Numbered from the stretch's first letter, positions 12,112-25,059 are shown. The stretch is 64,000 bases of DNA from Stereum hirsutum FP-91666 SS1 (GCF_000264905.1 NW_006763137.1:2125796-2189795); one strand, 5' to 3'. Translations and numbers: made by a program. Notes: generated by a model from the sequence alone, not told the origin.

Positions 12112-15100
12112 ATGGCTGACACCAACTTCTATGAGGGCTCTCGCTTTGACATACCTGGCGCTACTCCTGTCCCTGGCCTCGAAAACCGCCCAAGCTACCT
12201 TCCTCGTCTGTTCATCGTCGATAACCATGTCCAACATCCCGATCATAGCTTTGGGTCTATATATGTTTATCTTGAGGACACTAAAGATGCTGAACGTATG
12301 AAGCGAATCCGTAAATACACCAAGGGCCTGAAGATCCCTAGTGGAAGCAAAGAGTTTCTCATGCATGATTGCGGTCAGTTTTTTTAATCTTGTCTTTTTG
12401 GTTGTTTGTTGAGGTAGACTTCGAGTCGCCTCTGCTTGCATTGTTTTGCCTGGTAGACTTCGAGTCGCCATATCTCTGTCCCCCCCCTTTCCCGTCATAC
12501 ATCCCTTCCTTTGCGATCTTTATTTCCTCTTTTGTGCTGTGTTTTATTTGCCGAGCTATTCCTGCTTTCAGACGTCTCATCTGTTCTCTCCATCCCATGT
12601 CACCTATTCTGCATCATTTGTCTGTACAGGATTATTGCATGCGGAGGATGGTGACGTCCTATTTGCCAGGCCGATTGGTGGAGATTCGAGCGGAGCGAAC
12701 GATTCTCTTCAACTCATGGCCTTCGGAAAGTGAGTTTATTTATTGATTCACGTCTGATGTTTCTGTTACTAATACTTTAAACTTAGGCGATGGATAACAA
12801 TTCCCGTTGTTCAAAGCCTACTAGAGTTTCGCAAAAATATACTTGGGCCAGACAGCGAAATCAAACCGGACGATGGTGCGAACGGTACTGCGTTTGAGCG
12901 GGAAGGACATTGTAAGGGTATAGGCGCTGGCACTCGCGCTTATAATCTTGCGGTTTCGGTGGAGAAACAAACCCAAGTCAGTGCACCAGCCGGTCAGGGG
13001 AAGGGGTCAGTCGGAGAATTGGAAGAGGGTGTTCGGCTTAGGCAAGGCGCAATCAAGGTATATTTCTTTACTTATCTAATCTCTGTATCACCTCTAATCA
13101 AGTTTGTAGCATTCGACGGAAGTGGGGATGTACTTCGCGAATATGCTTCCTGGACGTTGGAAAGAGGTGGTCTCCAAACAATCTGATCTCGTCAATGCGC
13201 CTCGCATTGGCGTCGATCATAACCGAATGTTCGGTAATGTTCAGATGAACATTGCCTCTGCGAAAAAGAAAGAAGGTTTGTTGATTCCTTTCATCTAATA
13301 CGAGTCTTTACTGATATAATCATCTAGCTGGAAATCAGCTAAATTCTCTTGGCTTCTTTGGTGGTGCTCATATAGACAAAGGCGACTCTGACGGTGCGCT
13401 CACTGCAATGCTGGGTTGTAATTATATACCGGCGGAGGGTTATCATGGCGGGTTCTTTCATCTAATTGAGTTGGGAGTATTTGTTACCTTAGAGAGTTTC
13501 AATTGCCTATTCTTTTCTGGTCTCCGTCTTCATGGTGGTACTGCTCCAATTTGTACGGACGCTACGCGTTGGGTTGATTTTGCCACTCGACTTGTTTTTG
13601 TTCTCTATCCTCCCCGTCACATTCTGAATAACTTCTCGATTACGGCATTTGCTTCTGTTGATACACGTCTACGTAATGCCGAACAAGAGCATCAAGCTCG
13701 TCTTGCCGCTAAGAAGACGATGAGGGAAGAGAGGCGAAAGGAAGAGGGCGCAGACTCTGATACGGAAGGAGAGGAAGAGTTGGATGATGTGACATTCGAG
13801 GAGGGCAAGGCGTTTAAGGTCAACTATCCGAACATGTTGAAGTTTCCTTCGTCTATTAAAAACAAGTAAGTCTATCTTATTCATTGGAAATTTTCTAATC
13901 TCATTTGCTTGCATGTAGTCCTCAGAATCCACATGTCCAGTCCCTGGAGAATCACGCCACATTCACTCAAGATGGTCATATTATCATGCCTCGTCATGCC
14001 TGGATCACTTTCATCGTTCGTAATATTTACTTGATGAATATTGGCCTTCTCTGTCAGCTTGGGACCAAATCCGGGGTATGTTATGTCTTCTTACTTTCTT
14101 AGTCTTCATATTTTGACTTCAGTTTAGTTGCGCGTGGATCCTGTGGCGTTCTTGAAATCATTTTCGGTTTCTGGCGATGATCATTATGGAGTGACAGAGG
14201 AGGATATCGAACGAGTATTGGAAGAGTGGAAGTATGCCCCACATATCAATGGTGAATTTCCATGCTCTATCAATTTCTAATCAGTCGCTGACTTCACATA
14301 TTATTCAGATTTTGAAGCAGATGCCCCTCGCCGTCAGGCAGCTCAAGAATGGCAGGATTGGGTTGCGCATACGTCTAGCTTTATTCCTTCTACCTATAAG
14401 GGTCTCCCAGGAGACTTCTTAGGTATCGCAACTTCCGAGTTCACGCCAGAATCCGGTCTCATCAGAAATAGTGAGTCGACTTCTTGGACACTCTTTCCTT
14501 GTCACTGAAATTCTTTGGGATAATAGACTCTTATGAGAGTCAACTCAGGAAGCAGCAAGAGGGTGCTCGGGGCAAGAAATGTTCGAACAAGGCAAAATCT
14601 AAGAGCCGCCCCCGTAGTGAGTATTATTGTGTCCACTGTCCTTTATTTGTTGCTCATATATAAACCATACAGAATCACCAAGGAAAAAGAAAGACGACAC
14701 ACCGGGTTCGTCAAAGGGCAAGGCAGATGAGGAGGAGGAGGAAGAGGAATCTGAGGATGAAGTTGACCAGTTAGCGGATGATGAGGATAGTGAGGATCAG
14801 GAAGCGGGTGAGGATGAAATGGGAATTGAGGAAGAAGACAGGGAACCGTCAGCGCCTGAGAAGGAAGTCATACGACGTACTGTTCGCCGTACCGTCACAG
14901 TGATAACTACAGACCTTAATGTAGTGTATCGCGGTGGTCTTCGACGTTCTACTCGACTTCAGGCAGGCAAGTAGTACATAATCCCTTTAGTCTTTTCTTT
15001 AATCTTATTGTCTTTGGTTCAGAGGACTATGTTCCAGACTCCGTCGCTTCAAACGAATTGCTCTATACGTCCGACAATGTGTACGCTATCGTCATTGCGA

Positions 15101-17542
15101 CGGAAAACCGCCTCAACAACCTCCTTATTCGAGCCAAGGATGAAGAAACAATATTGGCAGATCTTTGCAGGATATTCCGTGAAAGTAAGTCGATATCGGC
15201 TTCATTATGCACTTCATTTCTGACTTTGTTTCCTTGACTAGTATCTGTTCCAACGAATTCCTGGCTCTCTGAGCATTCCATCTCTAGCCAATTGATAGCT
15301 TACCGGCAAAGCACGTCCTATATCCACGACTCCTCTTCTGATTGGGACCTTGATTTACGCCGTCATGTTCTTCCTTTCTGGCGTCGCATCAATCAGCGCA
15401 ATGAGGTTTGGCTCTCGATGGATACCATCAAATCTGCGTCTGCCAGTATGCAAGCTATGAGGCGCCTTACGGAGGAAATCCATGCAACCTACGCCCTTAT
15501 CCGCTCTACTCGCTATCATATCCTCATGTCCCATTGTCTCGCATGGTTCTGGTTAGAGTCCATCTGCGCCTATCACTCTCAGCCACACATCGCTCGCAAT
15601 ACCCTCTCGTTATCCTGGCCTTGCAAATTGGCACGATATCTTCTCATCGTACTCGAAACCCGGCTCCCTACCTTCACTCTTCGTCCCAGCGACTATATTC
15701 CTCATCTTTCATCCGAACCTCAAACATTTCGCACCATCGGGATCAAGGAATATTCAATCACAGACTGTGTACCCACTCTTCAACAGCGCGTCTATCTTCA
15801 GATGAAGCGTATCTTGCAGAAGTGGCTAGATTTCCCACAGGATGAGATCGCAGATAGTCAGGCATGGGTGGTGCAGAACTTCGTCAGTGTTTTTGGATTG
15901 GGGTCTCTGCTACTCGACGAAGTGTGGGATGTTTATCAGCACGTGCCGAAGCATGTGCTGGGCCGATCTCGAAAACAAACTCGCACCATCTTCCTACATC
16001 AGCTCATACCTTTCTTTCATCATATCCGAAGCTGTGAAGCTGCTGTCAAGACCTCTTCAGCTCGAACTTTGCTGGACCAGTATCACGTCGAGTACGAGAT
16101 GCATGGATCTTGCAGAGGTGATCAATCTGCTACAACCTACTCGAGTTCCATCGAAGTTGCAACCTGTTCCCAAGAATTACTGGTAGATGGAGATGAGAGC
16201 GCATGTTGCCCTGATAAGTTGGTGGAGTCGAGTAATGGTCTTGATGTTGCAATGGCGCTAAGTCCCTCACTATATGTATGTTCATTATTCACATGTGTAC
16301 GTGCTTTTTACTCACATGCTGTGTTTTGTATACTTTCAGACCGCTTCACTTGATCAGCAAGATGATCTAGAATTCCCCCCACCACTCCACTCATTATCCC
16401 AATCTTCAAAACGATCACTGGAAGAACTTCAACCCCATTCGGGTCCATCAAATAAACGTATCAAAATCACACCTTCCACTACCCTCGCGTCTACCTCTCG
16501 CACGGTCTCTTCTTCATTGTCACCATCTCCTTCAATATCTCCACCTCTTCTAGCCTATCCCTCGCGGATCTCATTATCACGAATGCATCATGCTCTTACG
16601 GTCCTTCGAAAACTGGCATTCTTTCTGGAGTGTCCGTATCCTCATGAGAACGTACAGGGTTCACGCTACGTGGGGACTCTAGAGGATCAGCCGGCTGAGG
16701 ATATGAAGTTGATGAAAGAAGTAGCCAGTGATCTCGATGGATATCTTCCGTTTCCTCGACGTGCACCATCCGTTCTTCACGCCATGTCCACATCCGGCCT
16801 TTCTGGTCGTGACTTCAACCAATCGCTTCTTTTCAGTGCCATATCATTTCGCGCCATCTTCTTCAAGTCCCAGTATCACTTCGATCACCCCACCTACATG
16901 CAAGACTTCGCTGAGTACAAGAACCGTGTCCTTCGCCTTCACCAACCGGACTATCCCTCCTCTATCATCACTCCTGGTGCGAAGACTCACTCGTATTGGG
17001 CCAATCCGAATCAGTATAGCAAAGGTGCTCATACACCTTTAGTCGACAATATTAGTCTCTACTGGTCTTCCATCAATCTCGAGTGGTGCTATCCTCCTCA
17101 CAAGGTTTTCAAGACCTACAAGAGTATCGCAAACCGTCCACCACTCGAGCCACCTTCTCCTCTACCATTCCACTCCTTCTTCGACGACTATCTCTGTTTC
17201 AATCGAGGTTCACCATCCACAGGAAAGAAGACCAATCTCTTTCCCAATATAGGATCGTTGATTGGTTACCTATGCACTTTGGATCTTTCTTATGCTGGAT
17301 ACGTTGAAAAGCCGTCTCTGGATGATGTGGTTGAAGCGATGGTGAAGATCAATGCAGGTGGTATCAGGGGGCTTATTGCGCTAGGTTTGGTAGAGAAGAA
17401 GGATAAAAGGCATAAGTATTCTCTCGCCGAAATCAAGAAAGCTTTCTCAGTCTTTCATGATTTTCTTTCCCAGCATTTGACAGAGAAAGAGAATTCTTTC
17501 CCAGCATTTGACAGAGAAAGAGAAAGAGGCTACGGTTTTTGA
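12112..17542 (+). CDS. TET/JBP-like 2OG-Fe(II) dioxygenase, ~1520 aa
   Basis: Thirteen exons join in frame: 12112-12373, 12630-12729, 12787-13057, 13110-13275, 13328-13865, 13919-14075, 14128-14251, 14309-14470, 14527-14616, 14673-14966, 15023-15184, 15242-16275 and 16340-17542. Exon 5 holds the catalytic core of a double-stranded beta-helix dioxygenase: GGAHIDKGDSDGALTAMLG gives the iron ligands His281 and Asp283, HGGFFHLIELG follows, and RLHGGTAP supplies His335. The pattern matches the fungal TET/JBP family, which oxidises methylated bases and is expanded in Agaricomycetes alongside KDZ transposons. Residues ~610-700 are acidic and ~1000 C-terminal residues are unrecognised. The intron after 14966 works in frame only as GC-AG (AG/GCAAGT). 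A 31-bp tandem duplication at 17466-17527 shifts the C terminus. Nuclear location is inferred. Confidence 0.6.
12413..12469 (-). repeat. Two copies of the 18-nt motif inside intron 1 of the dioxygenase gene
   Basis: GGTAGACTTCGAGTCGCC occurs at 12413-12430 and again at 12452-12469. Both lie in the 256-nt first intron (12374-12629), which is about four times longer than the other introns of this gene. This suggests the motif-bearing segment was inserted into a normal short intron. Confidence 0.85.
17466..17527 (+). repeat. 31-bp tandem duplication at the dioxygenase 3' end
   Basis: The unit starting TTTCCCAGCATTTGACAGAG at 17466 is repeated from 17497, matching over 28 bases. Because 31 is not a multiple of three, the frame changes at the junction and terminates at 17542. 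Removing one copy opens a frame that continues as KEATVFDRPMSEHFCCKISK for about 45 more residues, which looks like the ancestral C terminus. Confidence 0.8.
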
Positions 17543-17850
17543 TCGTCCTATGTCTGAGCACTTCTGTTGTAAGATCTCAAAACTTGTTAGACTTGCGATT
17601 GTTGTATTTCCTGATGATGATTGCTTTGAGTCTTGTACGTGTCAGCTTTAGTGTACCTGTACATGTTCTTGTTACAATTTTGTTTATTTATATACCTTTT
17701 GCCGCTGTTGTGATCATGTCTTGCTCGAGCTTCATACTATTTTGCAAGCAACGTGATTTGCCTGAGGTACGCATCATGACACTGAGATCAAACCTCATTG
17801 TACTAACTACCCTTCTCTAGTAATAGCCACACGATCGTTTCCCCAAGTGA

Positions 17851-19200
17851 CTACACCGCGGTATTGTTGTCGCTCAGATTCAACCCACCCATGTCTAAAC
17901 TTCCGGATTCATTACTGTCTCCTGTTTCTCCCTCTTTTTGTGCGGCCATGCTCACATCATGTGATTCTGCCTGGGTCTCCGTGGTTCGTAATCTCTTTGT
18001 CGAAGTTTCTCCGGTCAATAGCGAAGACTGAAAATATCCAACAGGTCGTTTGATTGCTAATCCCCTCCCTGGCTTGTGATATTCGTCCCGCACACGTATA
18101 ATTGATTCGTAAGTCTACTCCTTCAATCAGAGGGTAAATATACATATATATATCAGTATTGACGTACCTGTTGCATGGCATTATCAAGCATTGCTATACT
18201 CTTCAGTTGACAGATCAAGCGGTGCTGTGGAGTCTTGCCTCCAGACGGTACTGTCTTGAACGCAATCTGAGCCTGTACTATCTGACCAACTCTGAACTGC
18301 GCCGGATTGAAGCATATAAAGCTGCAATCATTTCTATACAAGGTCAGTCTATTGGTATCCATAGAGCAAGTGTAGACGACTCACTCAGATTTACGACGGT
18401 GCATGGGTATATATTGGTAGTACCCCACTTCATTAGTAGGCAGATGAACCATGTTGGATGTGGCTGCACGGGTAAGATGGTGATGTGGATCCACGTTCGA
18501 TGCAAAGGGTATGCTGGGCTCGCCATTGGCATGTTGAATAGGTGTAAAATAACGGTTGGAGTACTCCTTTGAAGTCATATTAGAGTCCACTGCATTGATT
18601 ACGTCCCAAGCTTTCAGCGTCCCTTCCTTGTAATTGGCCGACATCTTCTGATGGATGGTTTCGATTGCTTGGCGATCTTCAACAAAATGTTTATTTCCCC
18701 ATCCATGGATAACTATGCTCTGTTTAGCAAACTGAACACGGCGTGGAATGCTGTGTTTGTAAGTTTCTTGTACACTTCTTACATAAAACTGTGAATGGCT
18801 TACTCTGTTTTTGCGATGATTGGAGGAAGGGTGAAATCCCACAAGACACCCTGCACGACAAATATTGCTTCGATGCCTTCGGACTCCGAGCTTCCTTCGT
18901 TGAAAAGAAGTGTTGAATTTCCGTCTGTATCCGTATATATGATGGTGCGTTCGTTGAGTGTTTGCAACTATATTTTGAACAGTGAGCTTATATGTATTGA
19001 CGATATTTGTGAACTCACATTCTTCAAGGGATAAAGAAAGTTTGAAGTATCCATTTGAGCTCTGACCTCGGCCAGGACACCATCGATATGTGCGGCTGCA
19101 TAAAATCAGTACCATCATTTATTATTTTATACGTTAGACTGAACTCACTGTTCTGAGAAGATTCCATATAGTGACGGAAGTCGACAACGTTGAAAGTCAT
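17851..19200 (-). CDS. Agaricomycete orphan-family protein, 362 aa
   Basis: Six exons on the minus strand (19200-19149, 19095-19019, 18967-18804, 18750-18385, 18333-18168, 18114-17851) join in frame to 362 residues and a TAG at 17851. Features in order: an N terminus MTFNVVDFRHYMESSQ; an acidic TDTDGNSTLLFNEGSSESEG segment; FASNVDPHHHLTRA; and a conserved FRVGQIVQAQIAF-V-P stretch that I recall from many unannotated mushroom proteins, often near transposons. The C terminus is serine/threonine- and asparagine-rich. The splice sites are all GT-AG and every junction keeps phase, so the gene looks intact. Function is unknown. It converges with the dioxygenase gene, leaving about 300 bp between them with no gene. 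Confidence 0.7.
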
Positions 19201-19906
19201 GTTAGATACTGGCTTGGGCAGGACGTAGTTTATTTCGATGCGAAGTTAGGACTGAGAACAAAATACGGTGTGTTGTCTCTTATATCTTTTTTATATCGCG
19301 GCATGTTTTTCTGATCTAGGGTGGGGAAACAACTTCAACCATATCTGGCTCGATCTGAACATGTCTGTCATTAATTCATGTACGATATATGAACGGAGTT
19401 CATACCAGTACGGTGGAAGGAGTTCATAACAGTACGGTGGAAGCACTAGCACCGATTGAACGTTTGAGGGTAACCTATTTCGCTTGGTCTGCGTGCCCCT
19501 CTCGCTTGTCTCGCTTACCACTTGTGGCGCATGTTTCAGGTTCTTTACGTGGCCTCCTTCGTTTCTTTTTATATGATGCCTGCACGATATGCAGAATCCA
19601 CGTATATTCCCCAAGTCCCTTGTCGAATCCACGTATATTCCCAAGTCCCTTGTCAATTGACTTATCCTCAAGCGACTTCTGGTCATACTTATACTGCTCA
19701 TCATCAAGACTGTGGGTAAAAACACTATTATGTTCCTTGTCGAATTCAATGTTAACATCAAACCAATACAGGGTCTACGACGTATCTGTCATACACGTTC
19801 GGTCATTGTGTCTGCCTAATATAATTCCACATACAAGTAAGATAGAGTATTTGTTTCTGGTTTTATGTCGCTCATATTCTCAAAGCTCCATATCCATCCC
19901 TTCAAC

Positions 19907-22323
19907 ATGGCACTCAGAACACCATTGCGCAGTGTCGAGCAGAAGTTCGAGTAAGCACAATTCATCATACTCTATCTGTTCATCTTCCGATGACTTACGG
20001 ATATATAGGGATGATCCTTTGACAACTTACATGATCATCGTCCTCAACCTTCAAGCCATCATGTTACCCGAAATTGTATTCAACATTATGTCGTTCCTCC
20101 CTATGAGCGATATTGCTACCTGCGCACGGGTTTGCCAATCGTGGCTTGATCCTGCTATATGTCGTCTCTATCGGGAACTCGATTTCGGTTTTTTTGCGGG
20201 AATACTGGGCCTGCCTTTCACGTACGATGTCCCAGATCCAACTAAAGGCAGACTGGTATGCTATAGTAAATTTATCTTCATGTATTACGGCTTACGATTG
20301 CAATATGTGCTTCCAGGTCATCCCCAGGAATGTAATTATCCCGAAGTGGCGCTGGGACCGATACAAGCCTCTCTTCGTGCACACTAAAGCACTGTACGAT
20401 AACTCCGTTTATGGCTATCGGGGAATGACGCCGGAAAGCATAGAGGTCATTGCTCGCAGCTGGTACTTTGGTCCCATGTTCCCAAACCTCGAACATTTAT
20501 GCATTTGGTCGTCATCGCTTCTTCCGGCCTTCAGCTCTCCGAACCTCAAATCCACCCGTATCACGCCTGCCGCTGCTCGCGATACCAATATCAGCCTCCT
20601 TGGTGCTCTCAGTGAAACAGCAATGAACTGCCCTAGTCTCACGGAAATCATGCTCATCCCAGGCGAGGTCGACGACAGTACTTTCGTCAACCATGAAGAC
20701 GCCCGTATCGCATGTATGAACGCATATACCATGTGCAGAACACTCGTCCGCGTCTCACTTCCCCTCTATTATCTCAGCCCATGCCTTCTTCACATCCTCT
20801 CAAATCTTCCGCACCTTGAAAGCATCGACATGGTCACAAAGACAAGCGCATCCCCTACACCTGAAGATGGCTGGACAGGCCCGATGGCTGCCGTTGGATA
20901 CTTCGGCACATCTCAGATGACCTCATTCCCTATGTTACGCGCTGGATCCTTCCCTATGCTCCATACAATCGGCATCGCATTCAACGATCCCATGGCCGCG
21001 GTCGATCTCCTTCGCAACCCCCACTTCCCTGTCGACCGCATTTTGCGTTACACTATTCGCATCAGTGGTGAAGCGTACACCAACATGTCGGTCGGTATTC
21101 GTCTCATCATCGAAACCCTTGCGCAGAGGAATAGTCCGGTTACGGACCTTACCATCAATACCGCTGCAGCGAGTGGCACACTGGTCAGCGCCCTATCCCG
21201 CCACGACGTGATCTCATACTACGAGCTTGTCAACTTACGCAAACTATCGGGTCTTCTCCGATTTCACCTCGTTCATAATAGCCCGGTCAATATCACGAAC
21301 CATGGACTTGCCCTGCTTATTAAAGACTGGAACATCGAATCCCTCATCCTTATGTGAGGCGCAGATAATCGAGCACTCGAAGAACGACTGTGAGAAGCGT
21401 CACTGTCAATGATATTGCCCTCACAAAGTAATAGAAAAAGAAAGAGACGCAATCTATAGTAAGACTCACCTGTGAGAAGCGTCACTGTCAATGATAAAGA
21501 GACAAGGACGCTTCCCACAAGTTAAAAGGACGCGCTCCGGCGCTTACCGGTCTACTATACAGTTGGAAAACTACCTGCCTAAACGGGACGCAGAGGCGCG
21601 GAACCGAGGCGCGGAATCCGGCCCTCTGCGGCCCGCTGGCTGGCGAAATAACTAAAGTCATAACTCTGCAGTAAGTGGTCCTATCAGTCCCGGAAAAATT
21701 GCTAAAATATCAGGAAAATTCCCTCTGTCTCGTCGTAATACTCCGGACACCTTAATCCCAGTCCACTCATCTATACACTATCTTCTCTCACTCCGGATGT
21801 ACTCCTTGAAGTCGCAACAAACTGTCGAGCGATACGCGAGTTAGGCCTGTTTTTGGATACCTCCACAGGCGACCTCACATTACCCGCATTACACCCTATC
21901 ATCTCCAAACTCGACCGCCTTCATCTCGGAAACTCCTTCATGACTGTCGGTGACCACAGAAGATCGAGGCAGATCACAAGCTTCCTGTCAAACATCACAA
22001 ACCAACTTCCTTTCATCCTTATGCCCCGTGAGCAAGAACCCCGACTGGATGCAACCTTTTCTCGTATCGTCATTGTCGACCCGACAACCCTTGGTATGGA
22101 ATATGATGGTGAGGATCAGTTACCTTGGTTAGATGAGGAGTGGAGGTTCGTCAGCAACAACTTAGAGTCAGTTAGGGAACGGGATTCGGCGTTGGTGGAG
22201 GTGGAATGTCTCCGTTATCATATAGACGTATTAGAGAAGGCATGTAGGAGGCTTGAGAATCAGTTGGCTGTTGCTGAAAGGCTACCCCGTCAAGGACAGT
22301 CTACGCCCTTCTTCTCCAAATAG
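19907..22323 (+). pseudogene. F-box/LRR-type protein, split by a solo LTR
   Basis: Exons 19907-19950, 20009-20255 and 20317 onward encode an N-terminal F-box-like segment (LPEIVFNIMSFLPMSDIATC) and then leucine-rich sequence with many asparagine/leucine repeats, typical of the expanded fungal F-box families that act as substrate receptors in SCF ubiquitin ligases. The frame is cut at 21352 by a 397-bp solo LTR that brings a TGA at 21355-21357. Removing the LTR and one 5-bp target duplication restores the frame exactly, joining NIESLIL to NPSPLIY and continuing to a stop at 22323, for an ancestral length of 631 residues. The distal part ends in a coiled-coil-like ERDSALVEVECLRYHIDVLE segment. 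As it stands the product would lack the last ~190 residues. Confidence 0.75.
21353..21749 (-). repeat. Solo Copia LTR with 5-bp target duplication
   Basis: This 397-bp sequence is about 98% identical, by eye, to the LTR at 62852-63248 that flanks the Copia polymerase gene. On the minus strand it begins TGTCCGGAGTATT and ends CGCCTCACA, so it has the TG...CA ends of an LTR. It is flanked by CCTTA at 21348-21352 and at 21750-21754, a perfect 5-bp target-site duplication. No internal retrotransposon sequence remains, so the internal part was lost by LTR-LTR recombination after insertion into the F-box gene. Confidence 0.95.
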
Positions 22324-23148
22324 TTTAACCAGCTCTTTTTGTTCTTTGGATTGCATTCCAATCGGTTTTTGTTTCTCATACCTATATTACCTCGAATTTA
22401 ATAGTAAACTTCAGACATTTTGTGTAGAACGATAGTCAACTTCTAATATTGTTCCTTTTACCTTCTACATTATCTCTTCAGTCCTGTGGGTATATGTGTC
22501 TGATGAAGATGATCGTCTTTCGTGAATGATATTGTTATGAGCTTCTCTTGATCTATTTGGCTTCATGTTTCAATCTCTCCTGACATTGATGATATTCATT
22601 CTGATACTTCTCTCGATCTGGTTAACTTCGTGTTTGAACCTATCACTTTAGAATATGCATTCCGAGGCTTCTCTCTATCTCATCAGCTTCCTATTTAGCG
22701 GTCTTTAATCAAGAATTTTCATTTCGGTACTCAGGAGTCTAATTTAGATAACTTTCCTCAGACATAGAAGTCTTCTTGACTTCACCGTCTAATGTTTCAG
22801 GGCGATGTTATTGTTCAGTTGTGCATGTAACAGGTTTCAGTAGTTGTAACATCCTCGATTGGCTTCGCACTTCTTCATTCCATTACGGCTAATTATGGGG
22901 GCTCAAGTGATCATTTCCCTCAGTTCCTTAGCCGACATCGCCTTTCTTTTGTGATCCATTTATATCGTGCATCACCCACTTTCCTTGAACCCACCCTTTC
23001 TGACTTTCTTCGTTAAATCCTATCCAATTTCTGGATAGTTATCTGCCCTCACCCTGCATAATTTCACTCACGAATAGTGAGTATCAAGCCTTTCTTCCCA
23101 ATTTCAGTTTACTGATAAGATGTCATCTAGGAAGTTCGCTTTTGAATC
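22324..23148. other. Intergenic spacer between F-box genes
   Basis: AT-rich sequence with no open frame or repeat that I can support. It has pyrimidine-rich stretches such as those seen upstream of the other F-box genes, and presumably holds the 3' end of the first gene and the promoter of the second. Confidence 0.5.
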
Positions 23149-25059
23149 ATGTCGGATTTACATCTTCATCCTCATCAACCTAACCTTTTGAGGTCAGTTT
23201 GGTGTTTCAATATAGCCATAATTATCGACTAACGGTACATGTATTACACCTATTGCTAGGAGTGCATGGTCCAGGATTGAAGACGCTCCTGAATTGGTGA
23301 CCAATATTCTTGGCCACTTAGAAAGACACGAGCAAGTTCCGGCAAGCCGCCTCAACAAGAAGCTTAACTTCATAGCAACCGAGTTGATATGGTATCGCGT
23401 GGACTGTAGAGTCTTTCTGTTCCTCACCAGAGGCATTCTGTGGACCAAAGGCACCTATAGACAGCGCATGATCGTGAGTTACACATATTCTATTGTCTTT
23501 TGTCCAATTGCTCATACATATATATATTTGTTAAGAGACTCCTCCGAACTCCTACGAAAGCGGACTGGGCACGGTGGAAACCTCTTGCTGAGATGACAAG
23601 AGAATTCTCCGATCAGTCCATCGAATCTGCTTATGGTCTCGAGGATCACGATATCTTCAGGCTTCTCGCCACTCGGCCGGAAATGCACCTATTCCCAAAC
23701 TTATCCAGGGCCTACATCATGGAGGCTCATCTTTCGCCACTTTTCTTATCGCCCACTATTTCCGAGCTTCACCTCACCGTTAGCTTCGAGGATCAGCACG
23801 GTCACGCTTCATATATGGAAGACACTGCTCCGTGGATATCCGACTACATTTCCAACCTGAAAGCATTGCACATCTATCCATGGCGCATATTGCCCACCTC
23901 CGACTCTCATTCTCCTGCCACGGCCACCATTCGTTCTATTCTCCATGGAGCTTGTAAAACTCTGACAGAGACAAGTTTCCCAGTGTACTACGCCGACTGG
24001 GGAATGCTTCAATCCCTCCTACAATCCGAAAACCTCCGCTCGATCCAGTCCAATTATCATTCGCTGGCAGGCCCCGCAGAGCCTATCCTATACACCGGAT
24101 GTCAAGATATTCTACACTGGACCTACAGCGAGATCCATTTTCCGATGAACTTAGCCCTTCCATTCAAAAACCTCGTGGATCTGGACATTTCCTTTCCCTA
24201 TCCCAGTATCGCCACACAACTCTTACGCGAGACTGTTCTTACCCAACTCGACTCTCTTACACTCCATTTCACGGTCTTAAAGCCCGACAACCTTGGTGTT
24301 CCCTCTCCTGCTCAATTCTCGCTTACACCCCTATTCTACCGGATATACGACTCTGCCCCGCAAGTCCAGCATCTGAAGATATTCATGGTTCCATCCCAGC
24401 GGAAGGGTTCTTCTAATATAAGGAACGTTCCCATCGTCAACTGGATCGACTTGTCTCCCATAACCCTCCTCGTCGACCTCGTCTCCTTCGAAATCACTCA
24501 CGTCTATCCAATCGACATATCATCCCATCATATTGCCAAGATCACCCGTGGACTCCCATCCTTGACAAGATTTATCCTCAATCCCCACCCTGTGATCATA
24601 CGCAGTACTTCGTATGGTCTCGACGTATTATTTGCAATGGCAGCATGGGGAAAAAAACTCAAAGAGGTGGGAATATTCATGAACTACCACGAGACGATGC
24701 CGTCCATTCAAGAAGGTGTCTTCTTCGACCTACTTCGCACTTTATATGTCGGCCTTTCCTTCACGCCTGAAGATGATACGATATATAATGCAACATGTCA
24801 CGCATTATATTATCTCCTACCTCCCAGCGCCAAGATCAAGACATGTCCCTCCTCCCTTGCACCATTCCGTCCTGTCTCGACATTTTTTGAGGACAATGAT
24901 GGATCACTCTCCGAATTCTCAGACACCTGTCTTGAAGACCTGCAAGATGCATGGGTAGGGGTAAGAGGGGCCATGAAACAGATTCACGAGACTGTTATCC
25001 TCGTTCATGGGAGTCGGATGGTGAGAAGGGAAGACATGGAGGCCAATGGTAAGTCTTGA
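23149..25059 (+). CDS. F-box/LRR-type protein, 593 aa
   Basis: Exons 23149-23192, 23260-23473 and 23536-25059 join in frame to 593 residues. The first exon is 44 nt, exactly as in the upstream paralogue. Exon 2 carries the F-box-like helix set APELVTNILGHLERHEQVPA followed by RLNKKLNFIATELIWYRV. Exon 3 is a long leucine-rich solenoid (SENLRSIQSNYHSL, LPSLTRFILNPHPVI). Proteins of this type usually bind Skp1 through the F-box and present targets to an SCF ubiquitin ligase; the target is unknown. All splice sites are GT-AG and no lesion is seen, so this is the intact member of the three-gene tandem cluster. The 3' spacer 25060-25727 holds no gene that I can see. Confidence 0.75.

Noticed and set aside
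19389..20387. Long plus-strand open frame (332 codons)
   Set aside because: It overlaps the first exons and introns of the first F-box gene; its N-terminal part is low-complexity repeats (GVHTSTVEGVHNSTVEA) and the F-box part is explained by the spliced model.
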